From Rhodococcus sp. 14-2470-1b (GTDB taxonomy: Bacteria > Actinomycetota > Actinomycetes > Mycobacteriales > Mycobacteriaceae), in NCBI RefSeq assembly GCF_002259415.1, contig NZ_NPFY01000004.1, positions 62,001-126,000 of the forward strand: a DNA stretch of 64,000 nt. Direction: 5' to 3'. The stretch's first letter is position 1. Every line of letters begins with the position of its first letter. The notes beneath the pieces were generated by a model. The model saw only the letters and a list, made by a program, of their open reading frames with translations. It searched no databases and was not told where the DNA came from. The position numbers and the translations under genes were made by a program. Below, one piece after another: positions 35,801 to 37,743 of the stretch.

Positions 35801-37375
35801 AAGTGTTTCCGGCCCGACCCCCTTGCTCACCAGAAGTCGCGCGAGACCACTGACCCGGGAGGCCAATTCGCCGTAGCTGAGAGTCGTTCCCTCGTAGACC
35901 AAGGCCGTTGCCGACGGATCGATATCCACGCGGGCGTGGAAATCGGACAGCAACGTTCGCTGGGAAACCTCGTGGTCGGTCTCGTTGAACCTACCGACGA
36001 CGAGTTCCTGCTCCGTCGTGGTGAGCAAATCGAGATCCCACACACGGTCGGTGGGTGCCGCCGCAACGAATCGGTCGAGGAACTCCACGAAACGCGTGTG
36101 GTTGCGCTCGGATTCCGTTGCCGAGTAGACGTTGGGGTTCGACTCGAAGTCGATGTGAGTCTGCTGTCCACCCATGCTCTGGTACAGGTTCAGCCCGAAA
36201 TCCTCGATGAGACCCGTCGACAGAACGTTCAGGGTTCCGACCATGGAGCCGAGCCGCACCTCGCTGAAGAACAGCATGATGTTGACCCAAGGTCCGAAGA
36301 ACGACGCCTGCCCGGTGGTACTGCCTGCGTCGCGACGGATGTCCTCGTGGCGATAACGCTGATGTCTGAGTGCGCCGGACACCTCGGTGGTGACCTTCGC
36401 CAACAGATCCTCGACGGACATGTCCGCCGTCACCGTCAGACGCAACGGCACCACGTTGGACACCATGCCACCGGACCTACGCAGCACTGCCGTCGTACGA
36501 GCGGTCACCGGCAAACTGAGGACGACATCCTGAGTGCCGGTCATCTGAGCCAGGTAGCTCGCGAACGCAGCGATGACCACCGTCGCAGTCGTGGTGTCAG
36601 CCGAGTCGACCAGTGCAGCGAGGTCCGCCGTCGTCCCCGCGGACAGCGATCGACTGTCGATCTGACTGACGGGCGCGGGGGCGGCAGTACGGCCACCGAG
36701 ACTCGTGGGGGCCTCGATACCCGCGACGCGATCGGCCCAGTAATTCTTGTCGTTCTCGAACCGGCTCGACTCACGGTACGCGACCTCGGCCTCGTACACC
36801 TTGCTGAGATCGGAGGCCTTGCTCGGCGGTGGCTCGTGGCCCTCCACGGATGCCGTGTACAACTCCGCGGCGCGGTTCATGAACGTGACGGCGCCGAAGC
36901 CGTCGAGCACGACGTGGTGGACTCGATTGAACCAGAAGTACCTGTCGTCCTCGAGATGCAGAACGGTGGCCGCGATCAGTCGATCCCGAAGAATGTCGAT
37001 GGGCGCGCTGTAATCCGCGCGCATCCAATCCTGAGCTGCACTGACCGGGTCCGGTTCACCCCGCAGATCGATGTAACCGAGTGGATCTTCGAGGGTGGAG
37101 TCGACGAACTGGCGTGGCTCGGAATCGACCTCCACGATGCGGACGAAACCGGACTGCAGCTCCAACGCGGCGCGGGACTGCGCTGTGCGCAGTGCGTCCA
37201 GATCGAGATCCCCGCGCAGCTCGACGTACTGAGCGATGTTGGCGGGCACCGACGGATCCACGTGCTGGGCGAACCACATGCCCAGCTGTGCGGGAGAAAG
37301 CGGGAAAGACGAGTCCGGCACTTCCTGATGCGCCTGTGCTCCTCCGACTGATTCGTCCCAACCTAGCGGGTCCAA
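7223..37375 (-). CDS. Giant non-ribosomal peptide synthetase, first subunit (10,050 aa, eight modules + terminal C domain)
   Basis: A single 30-kb frame encodes C1-A1-T1, C2-A2-T2, C3-A3-T3, C4-A4-T4-E4, C5-A5-T5-E5, C6-A6-T6, C7-A7-T7, C8-A8-T8 and C9. Pantetheine serines lie near residues 1014, 2069, 3131, 4194, 5751, 7291, 8375 and 9445. T4 and T5 have the LGGDS form typical before epimerases; the others have GGNSL. All C and E domains keep HHxxxDG. The start is a TTG placed 5 nt after AGAGGA (37381-37386); no in-frame ATG or GTG precedes it. C1 resembles the N-terminal C domain of EntF/DhbF-type synthetases and has no upstream A-T, so the chain is probably started with an acyl or aryl group from elsewhere. 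The last ~90 residues are a degenerate A-like tail that pairs with the start of the next subunit. Readable substrates: D-Ser (5), Ser (6), Thr (7). The product is probably a long, hydroxyl-rich peptide or lipopeptide. Its identity is unknown to me. Confidence 0.97.
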   Translation of the reverse strand: MDPLGWDESVGGAQAHQEVPDSSFPLSPAQLGMWFAQHVDPSVPANIAQYVELRGDLDLDALRTAQSRAALELQSGFVRIVEVDSEPRQFVDSTLEDPLGYIDLRGEPDPVSAAQDWMRADYSAPIDILRDRLIAATVLHLEDDRYFWFNRVHHVVLDGFGAVTFMNRAAELYTASVEGHEPPPSKASDLSKVYEAEVAYRESSRFENDKNYWADRVAGIEAPTSLGGRTAAPAPVSQIDSRSLSAGTTADLAALVDSADTTTATVVIAAFASYLAQMTGTQDVVLSLPVTARTTAVLRRSGGMVSNVVPLRLTVTADMSVEDLLAKVTTEVSGALRHQRYRHEDIRRDAGSTTGQASFFGPWVNIMLFFSEVRLGSMVGTLNVLSTGLIEDFGLNLYQSMGGQQTHIDFESNPNVYSATESERNHTRFVEFLDRFVAAAPTDRVWDLDLLTTTEQELVVGRFNETDHEVSQRTLLSDFHARVDIDPSATALVYEGTTLSYGELASRVSGLARLLVSKGVGPETLVGLSIRRSLDLIVGMYAIVEAGGGWVPIDPDHPAERTRYILESADPLCVLTVARDDVDLPDGVEAVEIDLLDFESMNRTRIEDGERIAPLRLDNTAYVIYTSGSTGRPKGVAVSHAAIDNQLQWMREEYRLDASDVYLQKTATTFDVSLWGFFLPLQVGATMVLATPDGHRDSIYVADRIAEHGVTVTDFVPSMLTVFVANAPVGTCDSLRHVFVIGEALPAETAAAFRELCGAGLHNLYGPTEAAVSVTYYESGIQDVRTVPIGVPEWNTRAFVLDGRLRPSPIGEAGELYLAGVQLARGYVGRPDLSSDRFVANPFGAGGDRMYRTGDLVKWRADGNLDYIGRTDFQVKFRGQRIELGEIETVLLADETISQAVVLVVETATGEQIVAYVVPGSGESIDVAAVVERAGRSLPSYMVPASIMALDAFPLNTSGKLDRKALPEPVFSSDREYRAPQTHAEQVVATVFEDVLGATRVGLDEDFFELGGNSLVATQLVTRVGSALGVRLGVRELFEAPSVGALAARATSALAQGSVGPELVAGPRPDVVPLSLAQQRMWFLNRFDPDTAAYNLPFMVRLRGNVDRSAVERAFADVVERHETLRTVYPQIDDAPQQVVLRAQDVFDGLNVTDVDEAQLVDSLVELARGGFDVSVRAPFRIELFKLSDTDYVLAMVLHHIAADGSSFGPLARDIMVAYEARIDGRSPSWTPLEVQYADYALWQRRVLGAESDENSLSARQIAFWLRTLDELPDQLDLPSDRPRPAVATNGGAKSRFVIEPDVHRGLSTVARSHQASLFMVVQAAYAVLLSRLSGTTDISIGAPIAGRADEKLDDIIGMFVNTLVLRARVDPHSSFDVLLDQVRNTNLSAFAHADIPFERLVEVLNPARSTARHPLFQVALSLESARQRELSFAGLEVAAEELDVPIAKFDLQLWLTEHQDENGRPGRIEAVFEYATDLFDEATIQSFSKRFVRILDAIVTDPSVPVGAIDILAADEATTLTSVHGGANESQRLLHEFLDAGVAANPDGAAVRASGAELTYSELDVLTNRYARYLIERGIGPETVVALAFPRSLEMVLSIWAVAKTGAAWVPVDPEYPVDRVRHMLSDSGAVVGITTSARVDALPATCEWWPIDSEEFEKSVERRSGAALVDTDRLSSVTLDSVAYVIYTSGSTGLPKGVSVTHRGLSGLIDSSRELYRVTPESRFLHVISPSFDPSVLEWALAASAGATLVVVPPSIIGGPELHTLFADESVTHAVITPAVLGSMDSAGLDDLELLSVGGEASAADLVGRWARGRRYFNAYGPTETTIVSTRGELFAGERITVGGPVPGVGALILDTRLNPVPVGVAGELYLSGEAVARGYYRRPGLSSERFVADPFGVPGTRMYRTGDVVRWTNEFDIEYVGRSDFQVKVRGFRIELGEIDAALESFPAVTFAATLGRETASGQTALVSYVHGSAGIDSDELARYVSRLLPNYMVPSAIVVLDEVPLTPIGKLDRRALPEPELGISFRKFRAPTTPIEETVATVFSDVLGAPVVGLDDDFFELGGNSLVATQVVARLGAALDAQVPVRAIFESPTVAQLAIRVEQEAGRGARIELSRGVRPERIPLSLAQQRMWFLNRFDTESATYNLPIALRLSGALDVPALQVAIMDVIDRHESLRTVFPNSADGPHQVVQDAAQIVPNLMPVSTTATDLQGSIAHLAATGFDVTADVPVRAQLFEITPTEHVLTIVVHHISADGWSLGPLARDVMIAYAARTEWDAPAWVPLPVQYADYTLWQRAVLGSEDDASSLISQQVAYWKSTLDALPDQLDLPTDRPRPARQSFGGGTVEFEIEPRIHAGLLELGRERNASLFMVVHAALAVLLARLSGTEDIVVGTPVAGRGEQALDDVVGMFVNTLVLRTDVDGHESFNDLLAHAREAALGAFAHSDIPFERLVEVLNPSRSTARHPLFQVMLSFENLGPTHLDLPALSIDSLDLDVAVAKFDLQLTLTERLTSGGDADGLAAEFTYATDLFDEATVQAFADRFLHVLGAVISDSSVSVGDIELYDAVERGLILKSWNNTEHGINADATILDAFDAQVDARPDAIAVVFDGQGVTYAELDARINRLARELVARGARPDRLVAVAMRRSLSMIVALYAVLRSGAGYVPVDPDQPAERNGYILDVALPIAALTTSHDDLDLRADVPIVEVDSLDTSSHSAAKVTDADRLAPLRADNVAYVIFTSGSTGKPKGVAVSHSAVVNQISWLVAEYGLSTDDVVLQKTPFTFDVSVWELFASLAAGGRLVVAEPDGHRDPAYLVSVIESEGVTATSFVPSVLSAFVSAVGPDGCSSLRTVLVAGEALPTSVVRSAASALPSARIHNLYGPTEFAVHATARAVAGLPGVSIPGASAPMGSPVWNARVLVLDSRLRPVPIGVAGELYLTGAQVARGYFGRPDLSADRFVASTFGDGTRMYRTGDLVRWSAAGELDYLGRTDFQVKLRGLRIELGEIESALLGHELVAQTVVLVRSDQLVAYVVAVPGATVDTGALQSAVSTVLPTYMVPSTFVVLDALPLNASGKLDRRALPDPVFEARVFRAPRTPVEEIVAGVFAEVLGAPRVGLDDDFFELGGNSLVATQVVSRVGAALGARVPVRTLFEASTVESLAARAESHIGGGRVALVAGPRPDHIPLSLAQQRMWFLNRFDTESAVNNLPVAIRLSGSLDVSALQAAIADVLERHEALRTVYPETDGVASQVILPTSSAVPVLVPVAVAEDDLPGRIASVVSTGFDVTREVPLHAELFAVTETEHVLVFVAHHISADGWSMGPLTRDVMIAYAARTVGEEPGWSPLAVQYADFTLWQREALGNESDPRSLISTQADFWKSTLAGLPEELVLPFDRPRPAVQSFLGGTSSFRIEPELHRDLVELARRTGTTLFMVVHSALAVLLARLSGTSDIAIGTPIAGRGEAELDDVIGMFVNTLVLRSDVEPSRSFENLLETTREVDLKAFGNADVPFERLVEILNPERSTARHPLFQVALSFQNLPQTSFELPGLKVSAVDFDIDVAKFDLSLLLSEHTDQSGAQTGISAEFTYATALFDRSTVEVFARRFVRILEGVVARPDRPVGDLTILENDEYQWLTHVHGDEVTHGGTLPEIFQRGVDIDPDGVAVRADGRSITYRELDETSTRVARALIERGAGPDRIVALAFPRSYDMVAAVWAVAKSGAAHLPVDPNYPSGRIEHMVGDSGALFGLTSGDHVEELPSAIEWLVTDGADFAAAVSRQSDAPITDADRTSPLSIDHAAYVIYTSGSTGLPKGVVVTHSGLGGVLDAATDLYHLDRTSKFLHICSPSFDPSVLEWMAAFSEGATLVVVPSTIIGGEDLAELLVTEQVTHTIITPAVLGTVDAAGIDSLRVVSVGGDVTTPDLLARWAPGRTYFNGYGPTETTIISTFAELRPGMPITVGRPIHGMSALVLDARLHPVPVGAAGELYLAGGALARGYHEREDLTSSRFVANPYGAPGARMYRTGDVVRWTFGSDAVIVDPNAVTIEFVGRSDFQIKVRGFRVELGEVDAALTEHDSVSFAATLGRELPSGATGLVAYVLPARGATVDVEDLTEFVAKTLPAHMVPASIIVLDSVPLTPVGKLDRAALPEPVFTEQEFRGATGEIETIIAEVFADVLNMERVSVDESFFALGGDSIVSIQLVSRARARGISFTPRDVFERKSVAALAEVATVVSETTDVPVVEELPGGGLGPLALTPIMKSILEGPGGFARFAQSVAVTLPTGIDHGLLSRTIGAVVDHHDVLRSVVERAEGGEWTFYVRDHGTVDVDDLLVRVELDSGLDDAAVRVRAESALDEAKDRLDPERGRMLEVVWFDFVGDGPARAGILLLVAHHFVVDGVSWRILLPDLAVAWGQGAAEQPITLPAVGTSMRRWAHGLVDAAHDSEREAEIGWWTSVLAGADPRIGSRAFDARIDTLSSTDRVDIELSAAVTDAVLTRVPSAFNGGVNDGLLATLALALGEWRSRTGAVTSESLVKLEGHGREEDIVPGADLSRTVGWFTSAFPVRLDLNGIDVDDALSGGTAVGDAVKAVKEQLLAVPDKGMGYGLLRYLNGETAKVLQSSANTPQVSFNYLGRVSTEGISAELTGGAWLPSAVLADVGAPGDPDMPANAAVDINSAVVDTVDGPRLTASFTFATGMLTRTQVTELVELWDRALTALTEHVAGDNAGGLTPSDVPLVSVSQADIDRWEASYPAAADIWSLAPLQSGLLFHALIAQSTDAQAGSVDVYTMRVVLRLSGNVERERLHGAAQALLDRYENLRTAFVQNVDGTSVQLVLDRVDVPWKDVDLTSLPESEREAAFDELRAADKIEPFDLTSAPLMRFTFVTVSATDVRFLVSSHHLLLDGWSTPLLMRDLLALYALEGDVSLLPRVRSYRSFLGWVAEQDARVSIDKWIEALAGVEEPTMLTSAERAGQASTDIGEVILDLSPALSSALHSVGAQLGVTLNTMVQAAWGLLLGRSVGSNDVLFGATVSGRPAGLAGVESMVGLFINTLPVRVRFDGHESVESVLVRLQGEQADLLDHHYLGLNEIQRAANLGALFDTLTVFESYPVDEAGLAEQAKNIDGMSVSGVELEDATHYPLTLLIAVDSQVHLKLKYLTDVLDGAAVATMMGRLERIFEAFAADRTAAIGDVDLSDPSERALIAAANDTAHAVDESATLVSMFDAQVARTPDAVALTFEDESLTYAEFHRRVNRLARALVERGVGAESLVAVAFKRSLDLMVGIYAVLETGAGYVPVDPDQPADRVEYILDTSGAATVLTTSREGFRADDAVVLEIDRLGLGEYSDALLTDADRIGVLRPSNAAYVLFTSGSTGRPKGVTITHAAIVNRLVWMQEQYGLRGDDVVVQKTPVTFDVSVWELFWPLQIGARLVIAKPDGHRDPVYLAELMRGEQVSVAHFVPSMLAVFAAEPSANGADALRWIFASGEALPPATARAIGSVLPAARLVNLYGPTEAAVDVTYHEFVGTDVASVPIGRPVYNTRVHVLDDRLRRVPLGMVGELYLAGVQLARGYHSRPDLTADRFVADPADGQGGRLYRTGDLVRWTSNGELEYIGRSDFQVKLRGLRIELGEIESALLSADSVAQAVVLVVRDQLVAYVVPTAGASVDVDAVLASAATTLPEYMVPVSVLVLDELPVGPSGKLDRRALPEHTFESSAEFRGAETDVERVLSEVFADVLGLDTVGVDDSFFALGGDSIVSIQLVARSRARGVVITPRDVFEQKTVAGLASVAAAAENLVDEVVLGELDGGGIGWAPLLPFARSMTDRGGSFDRFVQSVTLELPVGIDRQGIVATILAVVDRHDGLRARLVNGSQGWGLETSAPGSVSVDRLVDRIDMGAELDIDEVLARTAAAVDDSMSHLDPFAGDMLRFVWVDFGSSRSGRLVVVAHHLVVDGVSWRILVPDFVSAWAQTAAGAVPALPEVGTSERRWAHALADDARSPRRLAEMDLWRSVAETPDPVLGTRPFDPARDVTSTVERCAIELSPSVTRALLTTVPDAFHGGVSDGLLAGLALAVQEFRARRGVDAPATLVQLEGHGREEELIPGADLSRTVGWFTSMYPVRLDLTGVDISDALGGGSSIGAAVKLIKEQLLGIPDKGMGYGLLRHLNEDTANELGSLSTGQISFNYLGRGSTGEVPEGIEGWLPATDFDDLAIIGDADMAANKTVDINAIVRGAGDDSALAATFAFPIGAIDADDVRELADLWVGALTALAAHVADGTAGGLTPSDVPLVRIGQRDIDVVEQRYPSTRDIWSLAPLQSGLLFHALLAESSVDVYTMQMVLRLTGDVDAGRLRTAAASLVDRYDNLRSAFVTVADGSTVQVVQDDVELPWFEHDLSGLPSGDRERAYEELRTGEQEARFDTATAPLVRFTLVKIAEDDSRLLFANHHVLLDGWSMPLLMRDLLVLYAAHGDASGLPRVSSYRTFLSWIARQDRARSEGVWARAFEDAPEPTILAPGAAGREITSRSGAVETVLSAELSSSLTHLGARLGVTVNTLVQAAWGILLSASTGRDDVVFGATVSGRPAGLPGVESMVGLFINTLPIRVRLNAAESVESALTRLQAEQADLLDHHYLGLTDIQRAAGVGALFDTLTVFESYPVDEEGLAAQASNIDGMAVSGVESNDSTHYPLTLLIVANDRIRLTLKYFEDLFDEGHVAALIGRMERILTAVAADPSVRVGDLDLLGDDERHALVVDRNETDHAVDEALLLDAFFSRAESTPDAPALTFEGDTISYREFAERVHRLARYLVGRGVGPEIAVAVGMRRSIDLMVGIYAVVEAGGAYVPLDPEQPVDRLEYIVDVANAVLVLSTERDAVDLGAGSPPVVHIDTLPLSEYPALALGPSDRTVGPDNSAYVLFTSGSTGRPKGVTITHRAIVNRLEWMQAEYGLHDADTVVQKTPVTFDVSVWELFWPMRVGARTVVARPDGHRDPAYLAQLFAQESVSVAHFVPSMLGVFSAEPGAADARDLRWVFASGEALPESTAARIVSLLPSARLVNLYGPTEAAVDVTYHEFVAADTRGVPIGRPVWNTQVYVLDNALRPAPDGSEGELYLGGVQLARGYSSRPDLTADRFVANPFGLGRLYRTGDVVRWNTAGELEYVGRSDFQVKLRGQRIELGEIEAALVADPAVAQAVVAVRGDRLVAWVVPSTARTTVADISSEAETRLPAFMVPSAVVLLDGLPLTSSGKLDRKALPDPEVSAADFRAPTTPIEQAVATVFSDVLGVQSVGLDDDFFSLGGNSLVATQVVARLGAALDTTVPIRVLFDATTVGALARAVEAHVGSEGTGSQRRVALAAQDRPERIPLSLAQQRMWFLNRFDSASAVNNIPVAIRLTGELDTEALRDAVTDVLTRHETMRTVYPEVDGVGHQVILEPSQVSFDMAPHAVSESEVVDEVVSIVSVGFDVTRDVPVRTRLLEVSPESHVLVFVVHHIAADGFSMGPLTRDVMTAYAARTAGDRPQWQPLDVQYADYTLWQRSVLGSEDDASSLVSAQIDYWTSQLSGLPDQIDLPFDHARPDVASYRGRTAQFSVSPTLHRSLEELARAHDSTVFMVVHAALAVLMARLSASEDVAIGTPVAGRGDARLDDLIGMFVNTLVLRTEVSPAVAFDEVLAQVREVDLQAFGNADVPFERLVEILDPQRSQARHPLVQVVLAFQNLGRTALELPKLSAEALQFDAEIAKFDLQFTFEEVTGGGYTCYVSYSTDLFDESTVVSMGEQFLAVLGGVVTDSSRAVGDIEIVDSLTRDRVLTQWSSSGSDVSVSEATLIDRFEAAASANPGGVAVRFGDESVTYAELDGRADRVARALIEAGARPDALVAVALPRSVELIVGLLAVLKAGSGYLPIDPSYPSERIAFMVDDATPVAVLTDSAVLEGESMAHVRAGSLPVVDLTRLDGEGHTHDRGDSAGTVSDADRRAPLRPEHLAYVIYTSGSTGRPKGVLIPHRTVVRLLDNTDASYGFGPDDVWTMFHSYAFDFSVWELWGPLAFGGTLVMVDYFTSRSPEAFRELLAAERVTVLNQTPSAFYQLAELDRVQAADAGELSLRYVIFGGEALEPRRLAGWFDRHGDGSTAGPRLVNMYGITETTVHVSYRPLTAESIGSASVIGAPITGLGVYVLDTRLNPVPVGVAGELYVSGGQLARGYLGRAELSSVRFVANPFGEGRLYRTGDVARWTQREDGSGELVYLGRADDQVKVRGFRIELGEIEAAVSAQNGVTAAAVVVREDSPGAVRLVAYVVGSVDLDAVRAGTATSVPEYMVPSAFVQMDEIPLTVNGKLDRRALPEPAVVATAFRAPSTPIEEIVAGVFADVLGVARVGIDDDFFSLGGNSLIATQVVSRLGSALDATVPVRLLFEASSVGDLAARVESAVGGGRTELVARERPANVPLSLAQQRMWFLNRFDSASTAYNIPMALRLSGRLDEDAFSAAIGDLVARHETLRTVYPETDGGAVQRVLSSERAGISLHIEDADPASVTEKVMALAATRFDVTTEVPVRVTLFRVGADEYVVAMVVHHISADGSSMVPMTTDLMTAYAARTTGTEPQWTPLPVQYADYALWQREVLGREDDPTSVGAQQLDYWKTALADLPDQLTLPIDKPRPADQSFRGGRVEFTVPAGTHAALQELARAHNATVFMAVHAAFSVLLARLSGMTDIAVGTPIAGRGEAALDNLVGMFVNTLVFRLDVDGGRDFVDLLAQARETDLRAFANADVPFERLVEVLNPTRSTARHPLFQVGFSFQNVAQTALELGDLTVSAVDADSGNSQFDLHLILADKYDDSGAPAGFEALMTYATDLFEPETVDAVVARFVRVLDEVVARPDVPVGDIDITSPGERVELVSTWNDTARDIGADRTLVDLYDEQVRRTPDATAIVFDGVSITYAEFDARVERVARSLVERGVGPESLVGLAIRRSTDLVVAMYAIVKAGGAYVPLDPDQPIERTEYILSVAAPVCVITTARENVDIDGSVDLADLEKDADAGRTTDARALRSDNRALRSDNRALRADNTAYVIFTSGSTGKPKGVAVSHGAIVNQLVWKHAEFGMNSSDSVLLKTVATFDLSVWEFWSALTVGASVVIASADGHRDPDYLLGLLRDSEVTTLHVVPSMLSMLTTVSDGALPPTLRRVLAIGEALPAATASALKKASSAELYNLYGPTEAAVSITSHRVVDGDTTTVPIGKPEWNSRVHVLDARLQPVPVGVSGELYLAGSQLARGYHGRVDLTADRFVANPYASSERMYRTGDIVRWTRSGELEYIERADFQVKVRGYRIELGEIESALRGMDSVRDTAVTVYNDGRTGDQLVAYVVPNLAGGEDGTDAETIRMELTRTLPSYMVPSVYVMLDALPLNANGKLDRAALPEPETTVGEFRAPTNPIEEVVARTLSDVLGLGRVGLDDDFFALGGNSLIATQVVSRLGAALDTRIPVRTIFEASSVEALAARVQPLVGGGARVPLAPRTRPDAVPLSLAQQRMWTINQVDTSSAAYNIPAAIRFTGALNTAAFAAAMADVIERHEVLRTRYPDSEDGPIQLIGSVSDALPDLTPIPVTESDVFGRVGAILGEGFDVTSEVPVRAALFALSDTDHVFALVAHHITADGFSMRPLIRDVMLAYTSRAAGDAPQWAPLPVQYADFSLWQREVLGSEDDPDSALGGQLAFWTRELAGLPDLLPLPTDHPRPARQSTIGEAYEFTLGADIAGRIEKTAREHNATVFMVVHSALAVLLSRLSGTDDIAVGTPTAGRGEEALDDLVGMFVNTLVLRSSVQGGSTFSELLADTRDRDLAAFGNADVPFERLVEQMGRTRSSAYSPLFQVMLTFQNAVSGTFELPGLEVSTLAADEDQAKFDLQLTAIEQFDEFGALTDIRALLNYATSIFTRSTVEKIADRFRRILDTVTQDPSVTLRSIDILTESERAALTPKRAPRTVDDLPSLVSEAASASPAATVLTHEGREISFEELSDKLASVSKAMGATLKPEALVTVALSQLVPGILPALGAQGYAQAVATMISAAEDVVDS
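8886..12100 (-). other. NRPS module 8 (C-A-T), substrate unassigned
   Basis: C8 has HHISADG. The A8 pocket reads D-L-W-H-L-I-L-V-S, close to A1 (DVWDFILVS), so modules 1 and 8 probably load related residues that I cannot name. A 21-bp tandem repeat (10232-10294) sits just before the A3 loop and adds copies of the heptad RALRSDN. T8 carries GGNSL (serine ~9445). No epimerase is present. Confidence 0.85.
10232..10294. repeat. 21-bp tandem repeat, three copies, inside the A8 coding sequence
   Basis: Three consecutive 21-nt units lie at 10232-10252, 10253-10273 and 10274-10294. The last two are identical and the first differs at two bases. The unit length keeps the reading frame and inserts heptads of the form RALRSDN immediately upstream of the AYVIFTSGSTG loop of A8. 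No other A domain in the locus has it, which suggests recent slippage expansion. Confidence 0.95.
12101..15335 (-). other. NRPS module 7 (C-A-T), threonine
   Basis: C7 carries HHIAADG. A7 differs from its neighbours in style (FDFSVWEL, NQTPSAF, MYGITETT) and gives the pocket D-F-W-N-I-G-M-V-H plus Lys, the standard threonine code. T7 serine is near residue 8375. There is no epimerase, so L-Thr (or L-allo-Thr if supplied) is expected. Confidence 0.9.
15336..18550 (-). other. NRPS module 6 (C-A-T), serine
   Basis: C6 begins with LAPLQSGLLFH and has HHVLLDG; this is the DCL type expected after the epimerase of module 5. The A6 pocket is D-V-W-H-F-S-L-V-D (serine). T6 has GGNSL (serine ~7291). 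A6 is very similar to A5 over long stretches, which fits module duplication or gene conversion. Confidence 0.9.
18551..23200 (-). other. NRPS module 5 (C-A-T-E), D-serine
   Basis: C5 is DCL type (LAPLQSGLLFH, HHLLLDG), matching the upstream epimerase. The A5 pocket is D-V-W-H-F-S-L-V-D (serine). T5 has the LGGDS form (serine ~5751). E5 follows with HHLVVDG and the EGHGREE epimerase motif. D-Ser is therefore predicted. Confidence 0.9.
23201..27830 (-). other. NRPS module 4 (C-A-T-E), D-configured residue, substrate unassigned
   Basis: C4 carries HHISADG. A4 has an unusual FDPSVLEW segment (Leu in place of the common Trp) and a pocket reading D-P-L-I-S-G-G-I-I, close to A2. T4 has LGGDS (serine ~4194). 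E4 has HHFVVDG and EGHGREE motifs, so the residue should be epimerised. I cannot assign the amino acid; the pocket suggests a hydrophobic one. Confidence 0.85.
27831..31010 (-). other. NRPS module 3 (C-A-T), substrate unassigned
   Basis: C3 carries HHISADG. The A3 pocket reads D-V-W-S-L-A-L-V-H, nearly identical to A10 of the second subunit. By eye it resembles Ser/Thr-type pockets but matches no code I know. T3 has GGNSL (serine ~3131). No epimerase is present. Confidence 0.85.
31011..34180 (-). other. NRPS module 2 (C-A-T), substrate unassigned
   Basis: C2 carries HHIAADG. A2 has FDPSVLEW and the pocket D-P-L-V-S-G-A-I-V, which pairs it with A4. T2 has GGNSL (serine ~2069). No epimerase follows, so if A2 and A4 use the same amino acid, the product holds it in both L and D form. 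Confidence 0.85.
34181..37375 (-). other. NRPS module 1 (starter C-A-T)
   Basis: C1 starts within 30 residues of the N-terminus and has HHVVLDG. Its PAQLGMWFAQ opening and overall wording resemble EntF/DhbF first C domains rather than the SLAQQRMWFLNRFD type of the other modules. With no A or T before it, C1 must take a starter acyl or aryl group from another protein. The A1 pocket reads D-V-W-D-F-I-L-V-S, unassigned. T1 has GGNSL (serine ~1014). Confidence 0.85.
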
Positions 37376-37743
37376 TCGAATCCTCTCTTTCCCACAATCA
37401 CACGCCTTCGGTCCGCGTCGACAGTTCCGACACTTCCGAACACCGAACTCACAAATCTAATTGGTATCTGCAACGAGAACTAATCGACGCCCCAGCAGTC
37501 GCTGATGTTACTCATGGGTACATCTGCGCACATGGGATCAATCGTTACACGGCCATCGGCCTCGGTCCCATCAGGTGAGATATCGATTCGGACAGCGCTC
37601 CGTGAGACCCGAAACGACAAGGACCGGATCGACGTCTGCCGGCGACGTTCGCGCCTGTGCACATCACTTGTCCAATCTACAGGGCATCAAGGAGAGCGGA
37701 CCGAGCCCGGCACACCGACGAATCCCCTCCACTCTCGGTCCAC
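37376..37743. other. Intergenic region upstream of the NRPS operon
   Basis: These 368 bp hold no convincing gene on either strand and are less GC-rich than the flanks. They should contain the NRPS promoter. Visible features are the AGAGGA ribosome site (37381-37386), a possible minus-strand -10 (TAGATT, 37454-37459) without a convincing -35, and a direct repeat CATGGG(TA/AT)CA at 37513-37522 and 37531-37540 that could bind a regulator. All of these except the ribosome site are weak. Confidence 0.6.
37381..37386 (-). promoter_or_regulatory. Ribosome binding site deciding the TTG start of the giant NRPS
   Basis: On the minus strand AGAGGA lies 5 nt before TTG at 37375. The codons upstream in this frame contain no ATG or GTG, and the C-domain homology begins about 25 residues after the TTG. 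This makes the rare start codon the best choice. Confidence 0.75.

Noticed and set aside
7223-37375. Regularly spaced repeated DNA motifs that could look like a repeat array
   Set aside because: The repeats are the conserved C, A and T core motifs of successive modules about 3.2-4.6 kb apart, not CRISPR or satellite DNA.
7223-37375. Assignment of the NRPS as a hydroxamate or catecholate siderophore synthetase
   Set aside because: There is an EntF-like C domain and several Ser residues, but no ornithine hydroxylase, formyltransferase, DHB/salicylate genes or siderophore transport genes are in the window. The class stays open.
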